A stretch of DNA of 64,000 nt from Azovibrio restrictus DSM 23866 (GCF_000429665.1 NZ_AUCH01000004.1:124001-188000); one strand, 5' to 3'; shown: positions 1 through 11,446, numbered from the stretch's first letter. A program made the numbers and translations. The notes: generated by a model from the sequence alone, not told the origin.

Positions 1-1
1 T

Positions 2-181
2 TCGGACGGCAGCCGGGTGGTGGTGGAGGAAGGCCTCCAGGGGGGCGAGCCCGTGGTCCTGGAAGGGCTGGACCGGCTGCGCGAGGGCAAGGAGGTGATC
101 CTGCTGGAAGATGGGGACAAGCCGGCCACCCAGCCCGCCGCCAAACCGGCGAGCCAGGGCAGGCCGGGCCGGGGCGGCTAG
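2..181 (+). CDS. RND efflux periplasmic adaptor, C-terminal fragment (MdtA-like)
   Basis: This is the last 59 codons of a gene that begins left of the window, read in frame from base 2 to the TAG at 179-181. The visible residues (starting [12 protein letters not shown], with [12 protein letters not shown]) match the membrane-proximal end of MdtA/AcrA-type adaptors. They are followed by a low-complexity Pro/Ala/Gly tail of the kind common in these proteins. Such adaptors join an inner-membrane RND pump to an outer-membrane channel. The assignment rests mainly on context, because the next genes are the two pump subunits and the channel and the mdtB ATG follows after only 4 bp. The substrate cannot be told. 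Confidence 0.75.
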   Translation, partial: SDGSRVVVEEGLQGGEPVVLEGLDRLREGKEVILLEDGDKPATQPAAKPASQGRPGRGG

Positions 182-185
182 TTTC

Positions 186-3100
186 ATGAACATCTCCCGC
201 CCCTTCATCACCCGGCCGGTGGCCACCACCCTGCTGATGCTGGCCATGCTGGTGGCCGGGCTGCTGGCCTGGCGGCTGCTGCCGGTGGCGGCCCTGCCCC
301 AGGTGGATTACCCCATCATCCAGGTGTTCACCTTCCAGCCCGGGGCCGGGCCCGAGGTCACGGCGCGCACCATCACCGCGCCTCTGGAACGCCGCCTGGG
401 CCAGATTCCCGGCCTGAAGCAGATGCACTCCAGCAGCTCCGGCGGCGCTTCGGTGATCACCCTGCAGTTCGCCCTGAGCGTGGACCTGGGGGTGGCTGAG
501 CAGGAGGTCCAGGCCGCCATCAACACCGCCTCCAGCCTGCTGCCCAACGATCTGCCGACCCCGCCCATCTACCGCAAGGTGAATCCCGCCGACGCGCCCA
601 TCCTGACCCTGGCGGTCTCCTCGGCGGGCCTGCCCCTGCCCCGGGTCCATGACCTGGTGGACACCCGCATGGCCCAGAAGCTGGCCCAGCTTCCCGGGGT
701 GGGCATGGTCAGCCTGGCGGGCGGCCAGCGTCCGGCCATCCGGGTGCAGATCAATCCCCAGGCCCTGGCCGCCCATGGCCTGAGCCTGGAGGAAGTGCGC
801 AGCGCCATTGCCGCCGCCAACTCCAGCCAGCCCAAGGGCAGCCTGGACGGCCCCTACCGCTTCGTGATGGTGGAGGCCAACGACCAGATCAAGTCGGTGC
901 CCGAATACGAGCGCCTGGTGGTGAGCTGGAAGAACGGCGCCCCCCTGCGCCTGGGCGACATTGCCCGGATTGAGGAAGGCACCGAGGACCGTTTCCAGGC
1001 GGCCTGGGCCGGATACTGCCAGGGCGGGCAGGGGAGCACGGGGGCCTGTGCCACCCCGGTGCAGGTGCCCGCCGTGCTGGTGAACATCCAGCGTCAGCCG
1101 GGCGCCAACGTCATCGAGGTGGCTGACCGGGTGCGCCAGCTGCTGCCCCAGCTGACGGCCACCCTGCCGGCGGCGGTGGATGTGACGGTGCTCACCGACC
1201 GCACCCTTTCCATCCGCGCCTCGGTGCGGGACGTGCAGAAGGAGCTGGTGTTCGCCGTGCTGCTGGTGGTGCTGGTGACCTTCCTGTTCCTGCGCCGGGC
1301 CGCCGCCACCCTGATTCCCTCGGTGGCCGTGCCCCTGTCCCTGGTGGGCACTTTCGGGGTCATGTACCTGGCGGGTTTCTCGGTGAACAACCTGTCCCTG
1401 ATGGCCCTCACCATCGCCACCGGCTTCGTGGTCGATGACGCCATCGTGATGCTGGAGAACATCGCCCGGCACCGGGAGGCCGGGGCCTCACCGCTGCAGG
1501 CGGCCCTGCGGGGGGCGGCGGAAATCGGTTTCACCCTGGTGTCCCTGACGGTTTCCCTGATCGCGGTGCTGATTCCCCTGCTGTTCATGGGGGACGTGGT
1601 GGGTCGCCTGTTCCACGAATTCGCCGTGACTCTGGCCGTGGCCATCCTCATCTCCCTGCTGGTCTCCCTCACCCTGACCCCGATGATGGCGGCGCGCATG
1701 CTGGATCAGCCTCCGGCCCAGGGGGAGCAGGGCGGTTTCCTGGACGGCATCATCGGCCGCTACGGCCGCTGGCTGGACTGGGTGCTGGAGCACCAGACCG
1801 CCACCCTGCTGGTGACCCTGGCCACCCTGGTGCTCACGGGCCTGCTCTACGTAACCGTGCCCAAGGGCTTTTTCCCGGTCCAGGACAGCGGCGTCATCCA
1901 GGTGGTCACCGAGGCGCCCCAGTCCATTTCCTTCGCCGCCATGGCCGAGCGCCAGCAGGCCCTGGTGGGGGTGGCCCTGGAGGACCCGGACGTACAGAGC
2001 CTGTCCTCCTTCATCGGTGTCGATGGCAGCAATGCCACCCTGAACAGCGGCCGCATGCTGATCAACCTGAAACCCCACGGGGAGCGCAGCGCCGGGGCAG
2101 ACCGGATCCAGCAGCGCCTGGCGGATTCCCTGGGCCAGGTGCCGGGCATTTCCGTGTGGCTGCAGCCGGTGCAGGAGCTTTCCATCGAGGACCGGGTGAG
2201 CCGCACCCAGTACCAGTTCACCTTATCTACTCCCGACGAGGCCCTGCTTTCCGAATGGACCGGGCGCCTGGTCTCGGCCCTGAGCCAGCGGCCGGAACTG
2301 GCGGGGGTGGCTGGGGACCTGCAGCGCCAGGGCCTGGAAGCCTACGTGGAGATCGACCGGGATGCGGCGGCCCGGCTCGGCATCAGCGCCACCCAGGTGA
2401 TCAACGCCCTGCACACGGCCTACGGCCAGCGCCAGATCGCCACCCTGTTTACCCAGGCCAACCAGTACCGGGTGGTGCTGGAGGTGGACCCCCGCCACGC
2501 CGGCGGCCCCGCGGCCCTGGAGACCACCTATGTGCCCAGCGCCAGCGGTACCCCGGTGCCCATCTCCACTGTGGCCCGCGTGGTCCAGCGCCAGGCAGTC
2601 CTGGCCCTTGCCCGCCAGGGGCAGTTCCCCGCCGCCACCATTTCCTTCAACCTGGCCCCCGGGGCTTCCCTGGGAGCGGCGGTGGATGCCATCGAGGCCA
2701 CGGCCCGGGCCGAGCAGCTGCCCCCGGCCGTGGAGCTGCATTTCCAGGGGGCCGCCGAGGCCTTCCGCGCTTCCCTGGACAACACCCTGTGGCTGATCCT
2801 GGCGGCCGTGGTCACCATGTACATCGTCCTGGGCATCCTCTACGAGAGCACCATTCACCCGGTCACCATCCTGTCCACCCTGCCTTCCGCCACCGTCGGC
2901 GCCCTGCTGGCCCTGCACCTAGCGGGCCGGCCCCTGGACATGGTGGCGGTGATCGGCATCGTGCTCCTGATCGGCCTGGTGAAGAAGAACGGCATCATGA
3001 TGGTGGACTTCGCCCTGGAGGCCCAGCGGCACCAGGGGCTGACGCCCCGGCAGGCGATCCACCGGGCCGCCCTGCTGCGCTTCCGGCCCATCCTGATGAC

Positions 3101-3302
3101 CACCCTGGCGGCCCTGGTGGGGGCCCTGCCGCTGATGCTGGCCGGCGGCTCCGGCGCCGAGCTGCGCCAGCCCCTGGGCCTGGTCATGGTGGGCGGGCTG
3201 CTGTTGAGCCAGGTCCTGACCCTGTTTACCACCCCCGTGGTGTATCTGTTCTTTGACCGCCTCGCTACCCGGCGGCCGGCCGGGGCGGAGGCACAGGGGT
3301 GA
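186..3302 (+). CDS. mdtB: RND multidrug efflux transporter, MdtB-like subunit
   Basis: This is a full-length HAE1-family RND pump of 1038 aa, the usual size. I chose the ATG at 186 because it gives the family N-terminus ([18 protein letters not shown]) leading straight into TM1; an in-frame extension to 111 would overlap the adaptor gene. The proton-relay aspartates are visible in TM4 ([14 protein letters not shown]), and the partner lysine lies in TM10 ([13 protein letters not shown]). The second half repeats the fold, as expected. In MdtABC systems B and C form a B2C heterotrimer in the inner membrane that exports drugs, bile salts or metals using the proton gradient. The stop overlaps the next start by 4 bp (GTGA), which implies translational coupling. 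Confidence 0.92.
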   Translation: MNISRPFITRPVATTLLMLAMLVAGLLAWRLLPVAALPQVDYPIIQVFTFQPGAGPEVTARTITAPLERRLGQIPGLKQMHSSSSGGASVITLQFALSVDLGVAEQEVQAAINTASSLLPNDLPTPPIYRKVNPADAPILTLAVSSAGLPLPRVHDLVDTRMAQKLAQLPGVGMVSLAGGQRPAIRVQINPQALAAHGLSLEEVRSAIAAANSSQPKGSLDGPYRFVMVEANDQIKSVPEYERLVVSWKNGAPLRLGDIARIEEGTEDRFQAAWAGYCQGGQGSTGACATPVQVPAVLVNIQRQPGANVIEVADRVRQLLPQLTATLPAAVDVTVLTDRTLSIRASVRDVQKELVFAVLLVVLVTFLFLRRAAATLIPSVAVPLSLVGTFGVMYLAGFSVNNLSLMALTIATGFVVDDAIVMLENIARHREAGASPLQAALRGAAEIGFTLVSLTVSLIAVLIPLLFMGDVVGRLFHEFAVTLAVAILISLLVSLTLTPMMAARMLDQPPAQGEQGGFLDGIIGRYGRWLDWVLEHQTATLLVTLATLVLTGLLYVTVPKGFFPVQDSGVIQVVTEAPQSISFAAMAERQQALVGVALEDPDVQSLSSFIGVDGSNATLNSGRMLINLKPHGERSAGADRIQQRLADSLGQVPGISVWLQPVQELSIEDRVSRTQYQFTLSTPDEALLSEWTGRLVSALSQRPELAGVAGDLQRQGLEAYVEIDRDAAARLGISATQVINALHTAYGQRQIATLFTQANQYRVVLEVDPRHAGGPAALETTYVPSASGTPVPISTVARVVQRQAVLALARQGQFPAATISFNLAPGASLGAAVDAIEATARAEQLPPAVELHFQGAAEAFRASLDNTLWLILAAVVTMYIVLGILYESTIHPVTILSTLPSATVGALLALHLAGRPLDMVAVIGIVLLIGLVKKNGIMMVDFALEAQRHQGLTPRQAIHRAALLRFRPILMTTLAALVGALPLMLAGGSGAELRQPLGLVMVGGLLLSQVLTLFTTPVVYLFFDRLATRRPAGAEAQG

Positions 3303-6300
3303 AGTTTGCCAGCCTCTTCATCCGCCGCCCGGTGGCCAGCTGCCTCCTGGCCCTGGCCCTGCTGCTGGCCGGTCTGCTCGCCTACCGCCTGCTGCCGGTG
3401 GCGCCCCTGCCCGAGGTGGAATTCCCCTCCATCGAGGTGAGCGCCACCCTGCCCGGGGCCAGTCCCGAGAGCATGGCGGCCACGGTGGCGACGCCCCTGG
3501 AGCGGGCCCTGGGCAGCATCGCCGGGGTCTCGGAGCTGACATCCTCCAGCTCCCAGGGGGCGACCCGGGTGCGGCTGCAGTTCGACATCGGCCGGGACAT
3601 CGATGCCGCGGCCCGGGACGTGCAGGCCGCCATCAACGCCGTGCGCGGCCAGCTGCCGGCGGGCATGCCCGGCAATCCCAGCTACCGCAAGGTGAATTCC
3701 TCCCAGGCGCCGATCATGGTGCTGGCCCTGGGCTCCCCCAGCCTGGCGCCGGGGCACCTGTACGACATGGCGTCCACCATCCTGGCCCAGAAGATCGCCC
3801 AGATCGACGGGGTAGGGGAGGTGAACATCGGCGGCAGCGCCCTGCCGGCGGTGCGGGTGCAGCTCAACCCCGGGGCCCTGGCCCATTACGGTCTGGCCCT
3901 GGACGAGGTGCGCAAGGCCATTGCCGAGGCCAACGCCTTGCTGCCCCTGGGGGTGCTGGAGCTGGAGGACAGGCGCTGGCAGGTGGGCACCGGCCCAACC
4001 CTGCGCCAGGCCGAGGACTACCGCCAGCTGGTGGTACGTTACCGGAACGGGGCTCCGGTGCGCCTGGGGCAGGTGGCCCAGGTCAGCGATAGCGTGGAAA
4101 ACCGCTACAGCAGCGGCTTTCACAACGAACATCCGGCGGTGCTGCTGCAGGTGTACCGCCAGCCGGGGGCCAACATCGTCGCCACCGTGGATGCCATCAA
4201 CGCCCAGCTCCCGGGCCTGCGGGCCCTGCTGGCGGAGGATACGGAGCTGACCGTGGTGGTGGACCGCAGCCCCGGCATCCGCGCCACCCTGGCCGAGGCC
4301 CACCTGACCCTGTGGATCGCGGCCATCCTGGTGGTGCTGGTGGTCTGGGCCTTCCTGGGGGACCTGCGTTCGGCCCTGATTCCCAGCCTGGCGGTGCCGG
4401 TCTCCCTGATCGGCGCCTTCGTGATCATGTATTTCCAGGGCTTCTCTCTCAACAACCTGTCCCTGATGGCCCTGATCGTGGCGGCGGGCCTGGTGGTGGA
4501 CGACGCCATCGTGGTGCTGGAGAACATCGAACGGCACATCGCCAACGGCATGGGGCCTTACCGGGCCGCCATCAAGGGGGTGCAGGAAGTGGGCTTCACC
4601 CTGCTGGCCATGAACCTTTCCCTGGTGGTGGTGTTCCTCTCCATCCTGTTCATGGGCGGCATCATCGAGCGCCTGTTCCGGGAATTCACCATCACCCTGG
4701 CCGCCGCCATCCTGGTGTCCCTGGCCGTGTCCCTGACCCTGACGCCCAGCCTTTGCGCCCACTGGCTCAGGCCCCGGGCCGAGTCGGGCGGAAGCTGGCT
4801 GGCCCGCACCTCGGCGCGCAACTTCCATCGCCTGCAGGGCTTCTACGGGCGCAGCCTGGACTGGGCCCTGGGGCACCGGCTGCTGGTCCTGGGCCTGTTT
4901 GCCGCCGTGCTGGGCCTCAACGTCTACCTCTACCTGGTGATTCCCAAGGGCCTGCTGCCCGAACAGGACACGGGCCAGCTCCAGGGCTTCGTGCGCGGCG
5001 ACGACGGCTTTTCCTTCCAGGTCATGCAGCCCAAGATCGAGGTCTATCGCCAGCAGATACTGGCCGACCCGGCCGTGGCCGACGTGGTGGGCACCAGCGG
5101 CGGCAGCGGCGGCATCAGCAATTCCTGGCTGATGGTGCGGCTCAAGCCCAGGAGCGAGCGCCAGGACAGCGCCCGGCAGGTGATCGACCGTCTGCGCCGC
5201 CAGGCGCCGCCGGTGGCCGGCGGCATGCTGTTCATGCGGGTGGCCCAGGACATCCACCTGGCGCCGCCGGTCAATTCCAGCGAGCAGGAGGTGCTGCTCA
5301 TGGGCACCGAGCTGGGGGCCCTGAAGGAAGCGGCGCTCCAGGTGTCGGCGGCCATGAAGGAGCTGCCCGAGCTGGTGGATGTGGACAGCTTCGGGGGCGA
5401 GGAAACCCAGCAGGTGACCCTGGACATCGACCGGGAAGCCGCCCGCCGCCTGGGGGTGGACCTGCAGACCGTGGGCAGCGTGCTGAACAACTCCTTCTCC
5501 CAGCGCCAGGTGGCCACCCTCTACGATCCCCTGAACCAGTACCGGGTGGTGATGGAGCTCGACCCCCGCTACACCCAGACCGCCCAGGTGCTGGAGGAGC
5601 TCCAGGTGATCACCGCCGAGGGCAAACGGGTGCCCCTGTCCACCTTTTCCACCTGGCGCTACAGCCTGGCCGGGGACCGGGTGCACCACTTCGAGCAGTT
5701 CGCCGTGGCCGGCATAGGCTACGGCCTGGCCCCGGGCGTCCATGCCCAGCAGGCCATGGCGGCCATCGACCAGGCCCTGGCCCGGCTGATGCTGCCCAGC
5801 GCCGTGCATGCCAAGCACTGGGGCCAGGCCGGCGGCCTGCAGACCACCCTCCAGTCCCAGCCCCTGCTGATCCTGGGGGTGCTGATCACCGTGTATTTCG
5901 TGCTCGGCATCCTCTACGAGAGCTACCTGCATCCGCTGACCATCCTGTCCACCCTGCCGTCCGCCGGCATCGGCGCCCTGCTGGCGCTGCTGGCTACCGG
6001 CACGGAATTCAGCCTGATCGCCCTCCTGGGCCTGTTCCTCCTGATCGGGGTGGTGATGAAGAACGCCATCATGATGATCGACTTCGCCCTGCAGGGAGAG
6101 CGGCGCCAGGGGCTGGCGCCGGCCGCCGCCATCCGCCGGGCTGCCCTGCTGCGCCTGCGCCCCATCCTGATGACCAACCTGGCCGCCCTCCTGGGGGCCC
6201 TGCCTCTGGTGCTGGGTATGGGTGACGGCGCCGAACTGCGCCGGCCCCTGGGCATCGCCATCGTCGGCGGCCTGGCCGTGAGCCAGCTGCTCACCCTGTA

Positions 6301-6394
6301 CACCACCCCGGTCATCTACCTGACCCTGGATCGCCTGCGTCAGCAACTGCTGGCCCGGCGCCGCAAACCCGCCGACCCGGCCCTGGCCGGCTGA
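3299..6394 (+). CDS. mdtC: RND multidrug efflux transporter, MdtC-like subunit
   Basis: This is a second RND pump subunit of 1031 aa, starting at a GTG that overlaps the mdtB stop codon. The N-terminus ([18 protein letters not shown]) is the expected first membrane helix. The TM4 aspartate pair ([17 protein letters not shown]) and the TM10 lysine ([14 protein letters not shown]) are present, so it should be proton-competent. It is paralogous to the preceding gene along its whole length, which is the MdtB/MdtC arrangement and not a gene split. It ends about 30 bp before the outer-membrane factor gene, so adaptor, two pumps and channel form one operon. No local regulator is seen in the window. 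Confidence 0.92.
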   Translation: MKFASLFIRRPVASCLLALALLLAGLLAYRLLPVAPLPEVEFPSIEVSATLPGASPESMAATVATPLERALGSIAGVSELTSSSSQGATRVRLQFDIGRDIDAAARDVQAAINAVRGQLPAGMPGNPSYRKVNSSQAPIMVLALGSPSLAPGHLYDMASTILAQKIAQIDGVGEVNIGGSALPAVRVQLNPGALAHYGLALDEVRKAIAEANALLPLGVLELEDRRWQVGTGPTLRQAEDYRQLVVRYRNGAPVRLGQVAQVSDSVENRYSSGFHNEHPAVLLQVYRQPGANIVATVDAINAQLPGLRALLAEDTELTVVVDRSPGIRATLAEAHLTLWIAAILVVLVVWAFLGDLRSALIPSLAVPVSLIGAFVIMYFQGFSLNNLSLMALIVAAGLVVDDAIVVLENIERHIANGMGPYRAAIKGVQEVGFTLLAMNLSLVVVFLSILFMGGIIERLFREFTITLAAAILVSLAVSLTLTPSLCAHWLRPRAESGGSWLARTSARNFHRLQGFYGRSLDWALGHRLLVLGLFAAVLGLNVYLYLVIPKGLLPEQDTGQLQGFVRGDDGFSFQVMQPKIEVYRQQILADPAVADVVGTSGGSGGISNSWLMVRLKPRSERQDSARQVIDRLRRQAPPVAGGMLFMRVAQDIHLAPPVNSSEQEVLLMGTELGALKEAALQVSAAMKELPELVDVDSFGGEETQQVTLDIDREAARRLGVDLQTVGSVLNNSFSQRQVATLYDPLNQYRVVMELDPRYTQTAQVLEELQVITAEGKRVPLSTFSTWRYSLAGDRVHHFEQFAVAGIGYGLAPGVHAQQAMAAIDQALARLMLPSAVHAKHWGQAGGLQTTLQSQPLLILGVLITVYFVLGILYESYLHPLTILSTLPSAGIGALLALLATGTEFSLIALLGLFLLIGVVMKNAIMMIDFALQGERRQGLAPAAAIRRAALLRLRPILMTNLAALLGALPLVLGMGDGAELRRPLGIAIVGGLAVSQLLTLYTTPVIYLTLDRLRQQLLARRRKPADPALAG

Positions 6395-6422
6395 TGCCCA
6401 CCTTCACCTGCTCCTTGTGCCC

Positions 6423-7877
6423 ATGAAACCCCTGCCTCTTCGCTCCCTGTTCGCGCTGCCCCTGGTTCTGGGACTCTGCGCCTGCGCCATCGGCCCCGAG
6501 CACCAGCCCTCCCGCCTGGACAGCATGCCGGCCAGCTTCAAGCACGGGGCCGGCTGGCTGCCGGCCACCCCCGGCGGCGGGACGGAAAGAGGGGATGCCG
6601 CCTGGTGGCGGCCCTTCGCCGATGCCCGCCTGGAAGGGCTGCTCCTGGAACTGGCGACGGCCAATCCCGGGCTGGAGCAGGCCCGGGCCCGGCTGCGCCA
6701 GGCCGAGGCAGCCTTGAAGGGGCAGCAGGCGGAACTCTTCCCCCAGGTGCAGGGCAATGTGGCCGTGAACCGCAGCAGCAGTGCCGGGCAGGTGAGCAAG
6801 AGCCACGACCTGGGGCTGGCCCTGAGCTGGCTGCCGGATCTCTGGGGCCGGGTGCGGCGCCAGACCGAGGCGGGCCGGGCGGAGCTGGAGGCCGCCGAAG
6901 CCGAAACCGCCGCTCTGCGGCTCTCCCTGCAGACCAGCCTGGCGGAGAACTACGTCACCCTGCGCATCCTGGACCGCCAGCGCACCCTGCTGCAGGAGAC
7001 CATCACTGCCTACGAGCGCTCCCTCACCCTGACCCGCAACCAGTACGAAGCCGGCATGGCGGCCCGGGCCGACGTGGTCCAGGCCCAGAGCCAGCTGGAA
7101 AACGTCCGGGCCCAGCTGCTGGAGCTGGTGGACCAGCGGGCCCGGGCGGAAAACGCCATCGCCGTCCTGGCCGGGCGGCCCCCCGCCGCCCTGGACATCG
7201 CTGCCGACGCCAGCCTGCCGGAACTGCCCGCCGCCCCGGCGGCGGTGCCGGCGGCCCTGCTGACCCGGCGCCCTGACCTGACGGCGGCGGAACGGCGGGT
7301 GGCCGCCGCCAACGCCCGCATCGGCGTGGCCATGAGCGCCTGGCTGCCGGACCTGACCCTGAACCTCTCCGGCGGCTACCGGGCCGGCCAGGCCAGCGGC
7401 TGGCTGGATGCCCCCAACAAGGTTTGGGCCGTGGGTCCGGCCCTGGCCCTGACCCTGTTCGACGGGGGCGCTCGCAGCGCCCAGGTGGATCAGGCCGAAG
7501 CTGCTCAGGAAGAGGCTGCCGCCGCCTGGAAGGCCGCCGTGCTGGCGGCCCTGCAGGAGACCGAAGACGCCCTGGCCCGGCTGCGGGCCCTGGAAGACCT
7601 GTCCCGCCAGCAGGAGAAGGTGGTGGCCCTGGCCGAGGAGAACGAACGCCTGGTCACCAACCGCTACCGGGAAGGGCTGGTCTCCTTCCTGGAAGTGGCG
7701 GTGGCCCAGAATGCCACCCTGGCCGCCCGGCGGGCCGCCCTGGACGTGCGGCGCGACCGGCTCCAGGCCAGCATGCGCCTGGTGACCGCCCTGGGCGGCG
7801 GCTGGCCGGGCCTGGGCGGGGCAGGGGAGTCCGGTGCGTCCGGTGCAGAAGCGGTGGCGGACCGGGAAAAATCCTGA
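6423..7877 (+). CDS. Outer-membrane efflux lipoprotein, OprM/NodT family
   Basis: This encodes 484 aa. The start at ATG 6423 gives a lipoprotein signal peptide ending in a lipobox with the cysteine of CAIGPEH, the classic NodT/OprM processing site. A GTG two codons upstream is the alternative start. Two outer-membrane-efflux-protein repeats follow: long helical stretches rich in Ala, Gln and Glu (LEQARARLRQAEAALKGQQA; later LLTRRPDLTAAERRVAAAN, the hallmark of the second repeat). It would form the trimeric channel of the MdtABC-type pump encoded just upstream. The 3' end is 25 bp before the next gene, so co-transcription with it is possible but functionally unexplained. Confidence 0.9.
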   Translation: MKPLPLRSLFALPLVLGLCACAIGPEHQPSRLDSMPASFKHGAGWLPATPGGGTERGDAAWWRPFADARLEGLLLELATANPGLEQARARLRQAEAALKGQQAELFPQVQGNVAVNRSSSAGQVSKSHDLGLALSWLPDLWGRVRRQTEAGRAELEAAEAETAALRLSLQTSLAENYVTLRILDRQRTLLQETITAYERSLTLTRNQYEAGMAARADVVQAQSQLENVRAQLLELVDQRARAENAIAVLAGRPPAALDIAADASLPELPAAPAAVPAALLTRRPDLTAAERRVAAANARIGVAMSAWLPDLTLNLSGGYRAGQASGWLDAPNKVWAVGPALALTLFDGGARSAQVDQAEAAQEEAAAAWKAAVLAALQETEDALARLRALEDLSRQQEKVVALAEENERLVTNRYREGLVSFLEVAVAQNATLAARRAALDVRRDRLQASMRLVTALGGGWPGLGGAGESGASGAEAVADREKS

Positions 7878-7902
7878 TCCGCTTTGGGCTACACTTTCGC
7901 CC

Positions 7903-10059
7903 ATGCCGAATCCCGTCAAACTGCTGCTGCCGGCCCTGGCCGTGTTCCTCGCCGCCTGCGGCCAGGTCTGGAATGATCCCTACCCCCTGGCGGAGAGCGG
8001 CGCCAACATCCTCTACACGGCCTTCACCGAGCGCCCCAAGCACCTGGACCCGGCCCAGTCCTACACCGAGGAAGAATCGGTGTTCACCGGCCAAATCTAC
8101 CAGCCGCCGCTCCAGTACCACTACCTGAAACGCCCCTACACCCTGGAACCCGCCACCGTGCGCCAGGTGCCGGAGCCGGAGCTCTACGACGCCGCCGGCC
8201 GCCGTCTGCCGGCCAATGCCCCCGCCGGGCTGGTGGCCGAGAGCGTCTATGAGCTGCAGCTGAAGCCCGGCATCCGCTACCAGCCCCATCCCGCCTTCGC
8301 CCTGGACCCGGCGGGCCGGCCCCGCTACCTGGAGATGAGCCGGGCGGAGCTGGCCGACAAGTACGTGATCGGCGACTTTCCCGAAACCGGCACCCGGGAG
8401 CTCCGGGCCGAGGATTACATTTACCAGATCAAGCGCCTGGCCCATCCGCGCCTGAACGTGCCCATCTTCGGCATGATGGCGGAGAAGATCGTCGGCCTCA
8501 AAGAGCTGGGGCAGGCCCTGGAGGCCGCCCACAAGGCCAATCCGGAGCAGCCCTGGCTGGACCTGGATGCCTTTCCCCTGGCAGGAGTGCAGCAGGTGGA
8601 TGACTACACCTGGCGCATCCGCATCAAGGGCCGCTATCCCCAGTTTGCCTACTGGCTGGCCATGCCCTTTTTCGCCCCGGTGCCCCGGGAGGTGGATCGT
8701 TTCTTCAGCCAGCCCGGCATGTCGGAAAAGAACCTGACCCTGGACTGGTGGCCCGTGGGCACCGGCCCCTACATGCTCAGCGAGAACGACCCCAACCGGC
8801 GCATGGTGCTGTCCCGCAACCCCCATTTCCAGGGCGCCACCTACCCCTGCGAGGGTGAGGCCGGCGACCAGGCCGCCGGCCTCCTGGCCGACTGCGGCAA
8901 GCCGCTGCCCTTCATCGACCAGGCGGTGTTCACCCGGGAAAAGGAAGCCATTCCCTATTGGAACAAGTTCCTCCAGGGCTACTACGACGCTTCCGGCATT
9001 TCTTCCGACAGTTTCGACCAGGCCGTGCGCGTCGATGTGGGTGGGGACGTGTCCGTCTCCGAGGAGATGCAGGCCCGGGGCATCCGGCTTCTCACCACCG
9101 TGCGTTCCTCCCTGTTCTACATGGGTTTCAACATGAAGGACCCGGTGGTGGGCGGCATGGACGAAGCCTCGGCCAAGCTGCGCCAGGCCCTCTCCATCGC
9201 CCTGGACCAGGAGGAATTCATCTCCGTGTTCATGAACGGCCGGGGCATTCCCGGCATGGGCCCCCTGCCGCCCGGCCTGTTCGGCTTCGAGGCGGGGGAG
9301 CGGGGCATCAACCCCTATGTCTATGACTGGGTGGACGGCAAGCCCCGGCGCAAGTCCGTGGCGGAGGCCAAGCGCCTCCTGGCCGAAGCCGGCTGGCCCA
9401 ATGGCCGCCACGTCAGGACCGGCGAACCCCTGGTGATCAACCTGGATACCACGGTCGGGGGCATGGGAGACAAGGCCCGGCTGGACTGGCTCACCCGCCA
9501 GTTCCAGAAGATCGACATCCAGCTGGTGGTGCGGGCCACGGACTTCAACCGCTTCCAGGACAAGCTGGAAAAAGGCACGGTGCAGCTCTACTTCCTGGGC
9601 TGGAATGCCGACTACCCGGACCCGGAGAACTTCTTCTTCCTGCTGCACGGCAAGGAGGGGCGGGCCCATCACCAGGGCGGGCAGAACTCCTCCAACTACG
9701 AGAATCCGGAATTCGACCGCCTGTTCCTGCAGATGAAGGCCATGGAAAACTCCCCGGAGCGCCTGGAGCTGATCCGCCGCATGAACCGCATCGTGCAGCA
9801 CGACGCGCCCTGGATCTACGCCTTCCACCCCAAGAGCTACGTGCTTGCCCACAGCTGGCTGAAGAACCGCAAGCCGGCGGACGTGAGCAACAACACCCTC
9901 ATGTACCAGCGTCTGGACTACCAGGAACGGGAACAGCGCCGGGCCGAATGGAACCCGCCCCGGCGCTGGCCCCTGCTGGCTATGGCGGTGCTCTTGGTGC
10001 TGCTGTGCGCTCCCGCTCTCTGGCTTTATCGCCGCCGGGAGCGCCGCGCCGCCTTGTAA
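7903..10059 (+). CDS. Family 5 extracellular solute-binding lipoprotein with C-terminal membrane helix
   Basis: This encodes 718 aa, long for a peptide/nickel-type (SBP_bac_5) binding protein. ATG 7903 gives a signal peptide with lipobox LAAC (Cys19). The body has the family landmarks: an N-terminal lobe around LYTAFTERPKHLDPAQSY, the WWPVGTGPYMLSENDP segment, and a late QLYFLGWNADYPDPENFFFL segment. Unusually, the last 35 residues hold a hydrophobic helix (LLAMAVLLVLLCAPALWLYR) followed by RRRERR, a predicted membrane anchor with a cytoplasmic basic end. No ABC permease or ATPase lies next to it in the window, so its transport partners are elsewhere or it has another role. The upstream neighbour is the efflux operon. 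Confidence 0.85.
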   Translation: MPNPVKLLLPALAVFLAACGQVWNDPYPLAESGANILYTAFTERPKHLDPAQSYTEEESVFTGQIYQPPLQYHYLKRPYTLEPATVRQVPEPELYDAAGRRLPANAPAGLVAESVYELQLKPGIRYQPHPAFALDPAGRPRYLEMSRAELADKYVIGDFPETGTRELRAEDYIYQIKRLAHPRLNVPIFGMMAEKIVGLKELGQALEAAHKANPEQPWLDLDAFPLAGVQQVDDYTWRIRIKGRYPQFAYWLAMPFFAPVPREVDRFFSQPGMSEKNLTLDWWPVGTGPYMLSENDPNRRMVLSRNPHFQGATYPCEGEAGDQAAGLLADCGKPLPFIDQAVFTREKEAIPYWNKFLQGYYDASGISSDSFDQAVRVDVGGDVSVSEEMQARGIRLLTTVRSSLFYMGFNMKDPVVGGMDEASAKLRQALSIALDQEEFISVFMNGRGIPGMGPLPPGLFGFEAGERGINPYVYDWVDGKPRRKSVAEAKRLLAEAGWPNGRHVRTGEPLVINLDTTVGGMGDKARLDWLTRQFQKIDIQLVVRATDFNRFQDKLEKGTVQLYFLGWNADYPDPENFFFLLHGKEGRAHHQGGQNSSNYENPEFDRLFLQMKAMENSPERLELIRRMNRIVQHDAPWIYAFHPKSYVLAHSWLKNRKPADVSNNTLMYQRLDYQEREQRRAEWNPPRRWPLLAMAVLLVLLCAPALWLYRRRERRAAL

Positions 10060-10171
10060 ACGGCGGCCGCCGGCCCGGCGCCGGCCCAACTTCCTGCCGG
10101 AAATCACCTGGACCCATGGTCATGAAAGCTGCAGCCATGGATAATCGATGCTTTTGACATGGGATATCCAC

Positions 10172-10921
10172 ATGGAAAACCGTAATGGCTGGGCCCTGGT
10201 GCTGATGGGCGTCTTACTCGCGGCAGGCATGAGCGCCGCCGCCTTCATCCTGGGAGGCAAGTTCAAGACCCTGGGAGACAATCGCCAGAGCATCGTCGTC
10301 AAGGGGCTGGCGGAAAAACCCGTGCAGGCCGACCTGGCCGAATGGTCCCTGGGGCTGCGGGTGGAAGGAGCCCAGTTTGCCGAGGCCCTGGAAAAGATGC
10401 GCAAGCTGCGCCCGGTGCTGAACGAATTCCTGGCCACCCAGGGCTTTCCCGCCAGCGGCCTGGAAGAGGGGCCCGAGGAAGTGGTGCCGAACATGGTGGA
10501 AGAAGCCAACGCCCGGGGCGATTTCCGCATGGTGCAGCGGGGCTACGTGGCCAGCCAGCAGTTGCTGCTGCGCAGCCAGGACCTGGCCCGGGTGACCCAG
10601 GCCCACAAGGCCATCATCCAGCTCGCCGCCGAAGGCCACCCGGTCACCTACGATGCGCCCCGCTACCTGATTTCCGACCTGGAAAGCATCAAGATGTCCC
10701 TGATCGGCGCCGCCACCCGCAACGCCCGCCAGCGGGCCGAGGAATTTGCCCAGGTGGGCAACGTGCAGGTGGGCACCATGCGCTCGGCCTCCCAGGGAGC
10801 CTTCTACATCCTCCCCGCCAGCGCCAACAGCGATGCCAGCGACTACGGCGGCGTCTACGACAAGAGCACCATCGCCAAGAAGGCCCGGGTGGTGGTGACC
10901 ATAGACTACGGTATCGAATGA
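10172..10921 (+). CDS. SIMPL domain-containing protein (DUF541)
   Basis: This encodes 249 aa. I prefer ATG 10172 because it begins MENRNGWALVLMGVLL with an uncleaved-looking N-terminal membrane helix; an ATG at 10148 would add eight residues. The segment IVVKGLAEKPVQADLAEWSL is typical of SIMPL (DUF541) proteins. These are periplasmic, anchored, and linked to oxidative stress or cell-surface functions in a few species, with no firmly known activity. The stop codon overlaps the next start (ATGA), so it is translationally coupled to an L,D-transpeptidase. That pairing hints at an envelope role, which is an inference from position only. Confidence 0.8.
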   Translation: MENRNGWALVLMGVLLAAGMSAAAFILGGKFKTLGDNRQSIVVKGLAEKPVQADLAEWSLGLRVEGAQFAEALEKMRKLRPVLNEFLATQGFPASGLEEGPEEVVPNMVEEANARGDFRMVQRGYVASQQLLLRSQDLARVTQAHKAIIQLAAEGHPVTYDAPRYLISDLESIKMSLIGAATRNARQRAEEFAQVGNVQVGTMRSASQGAFYILPASANSDASDYGGVYDKSTIAKKARVVVTIDYGIE

Positions 10922-11427
10922 TGGCTACCCGGCGGGCCTGGCGGAGACTGGCCGGGGGGCTGCTGCTGGGTCTGGGCGCCTCCGGCATCCTGGCCGCCGA
11001 GGCGAAAGTGGATCTGGTGCGGGTCCTGAAAGGGGAGCGCAAGCTGCAACTCCTGGCCGGGACCCAGGTGCTGCGGGAATTTCCCGTGGCCCTGGGGGGC
11101 AATCCCCTGGGCCACAAGCAGCAGGAAGGGGATCGGCGTACCCCCGAAGGCCGCTACCTGCTCGACTACAAGAAGGCCGACAGCGCCTTCTACAAGGCCA
11201 TTCACATCTCCTACCCGAACGGGGCGGACCTGGCCGCCGCCAGGAAACGGGGCGTCGCCCCCGGCGGGCAGATCATGATCCACGGCCAGAAAAACGGCCT
11301 GGGCGCCCTGGCCCCCTGGACCCAGCGCTTCGACTGGACCGACGGCTGCGTGGCCCTCAGCAACGAGGACATGGAACAGGTCTGGCAACAGGTCCCGACC
11401 GGCACCCCGGTGGAACTGCTGCCGTAG
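10918..11427 (+). CDS. L,D-transpeptidase family protein (YkuD domain), periplasmic
   Basis: This encodes 169 aa with a Sec-type signal peptide (two possible starts, ATG 10918 and 10921, MATRRAWRRLAGG...). The YkuD fold is recognised by GDRRTPEGRYLLD, then IMIHGQKNG and DWTDGCVALSNEDM. The last contains the catalytic cysteine in the TDGC motif, and the histidine of IHG precedes it at the normal distance. Such enzymes make meso-DAP cross-links in peptidoglycan or attach proteins to it. No peptidoglycan-binding domain is present, as in the short YafK/ErfK-like members. It is the last gene before the AT-rich island, and its operon runs from the SIMPL gene. Confidence 0.85.
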   Translation: MMATRRAWRRLAGGLLLGLGASGILAAEAKVDLVRVLKGERKLQLLAGTQVLREFPVALGGNPLGHKQQEGDRRTPEGRYLLDYKKADSAFYKAIHISYPNGADLAAARKRGVAPGGQIMIHGQKNGLGALAPWTQRFDWTDGCVALSNEDMEQVWQQVPTGTPVELLP

Positions 11428-11446
11428 TTGCGGGGGAGAGGCCCGC

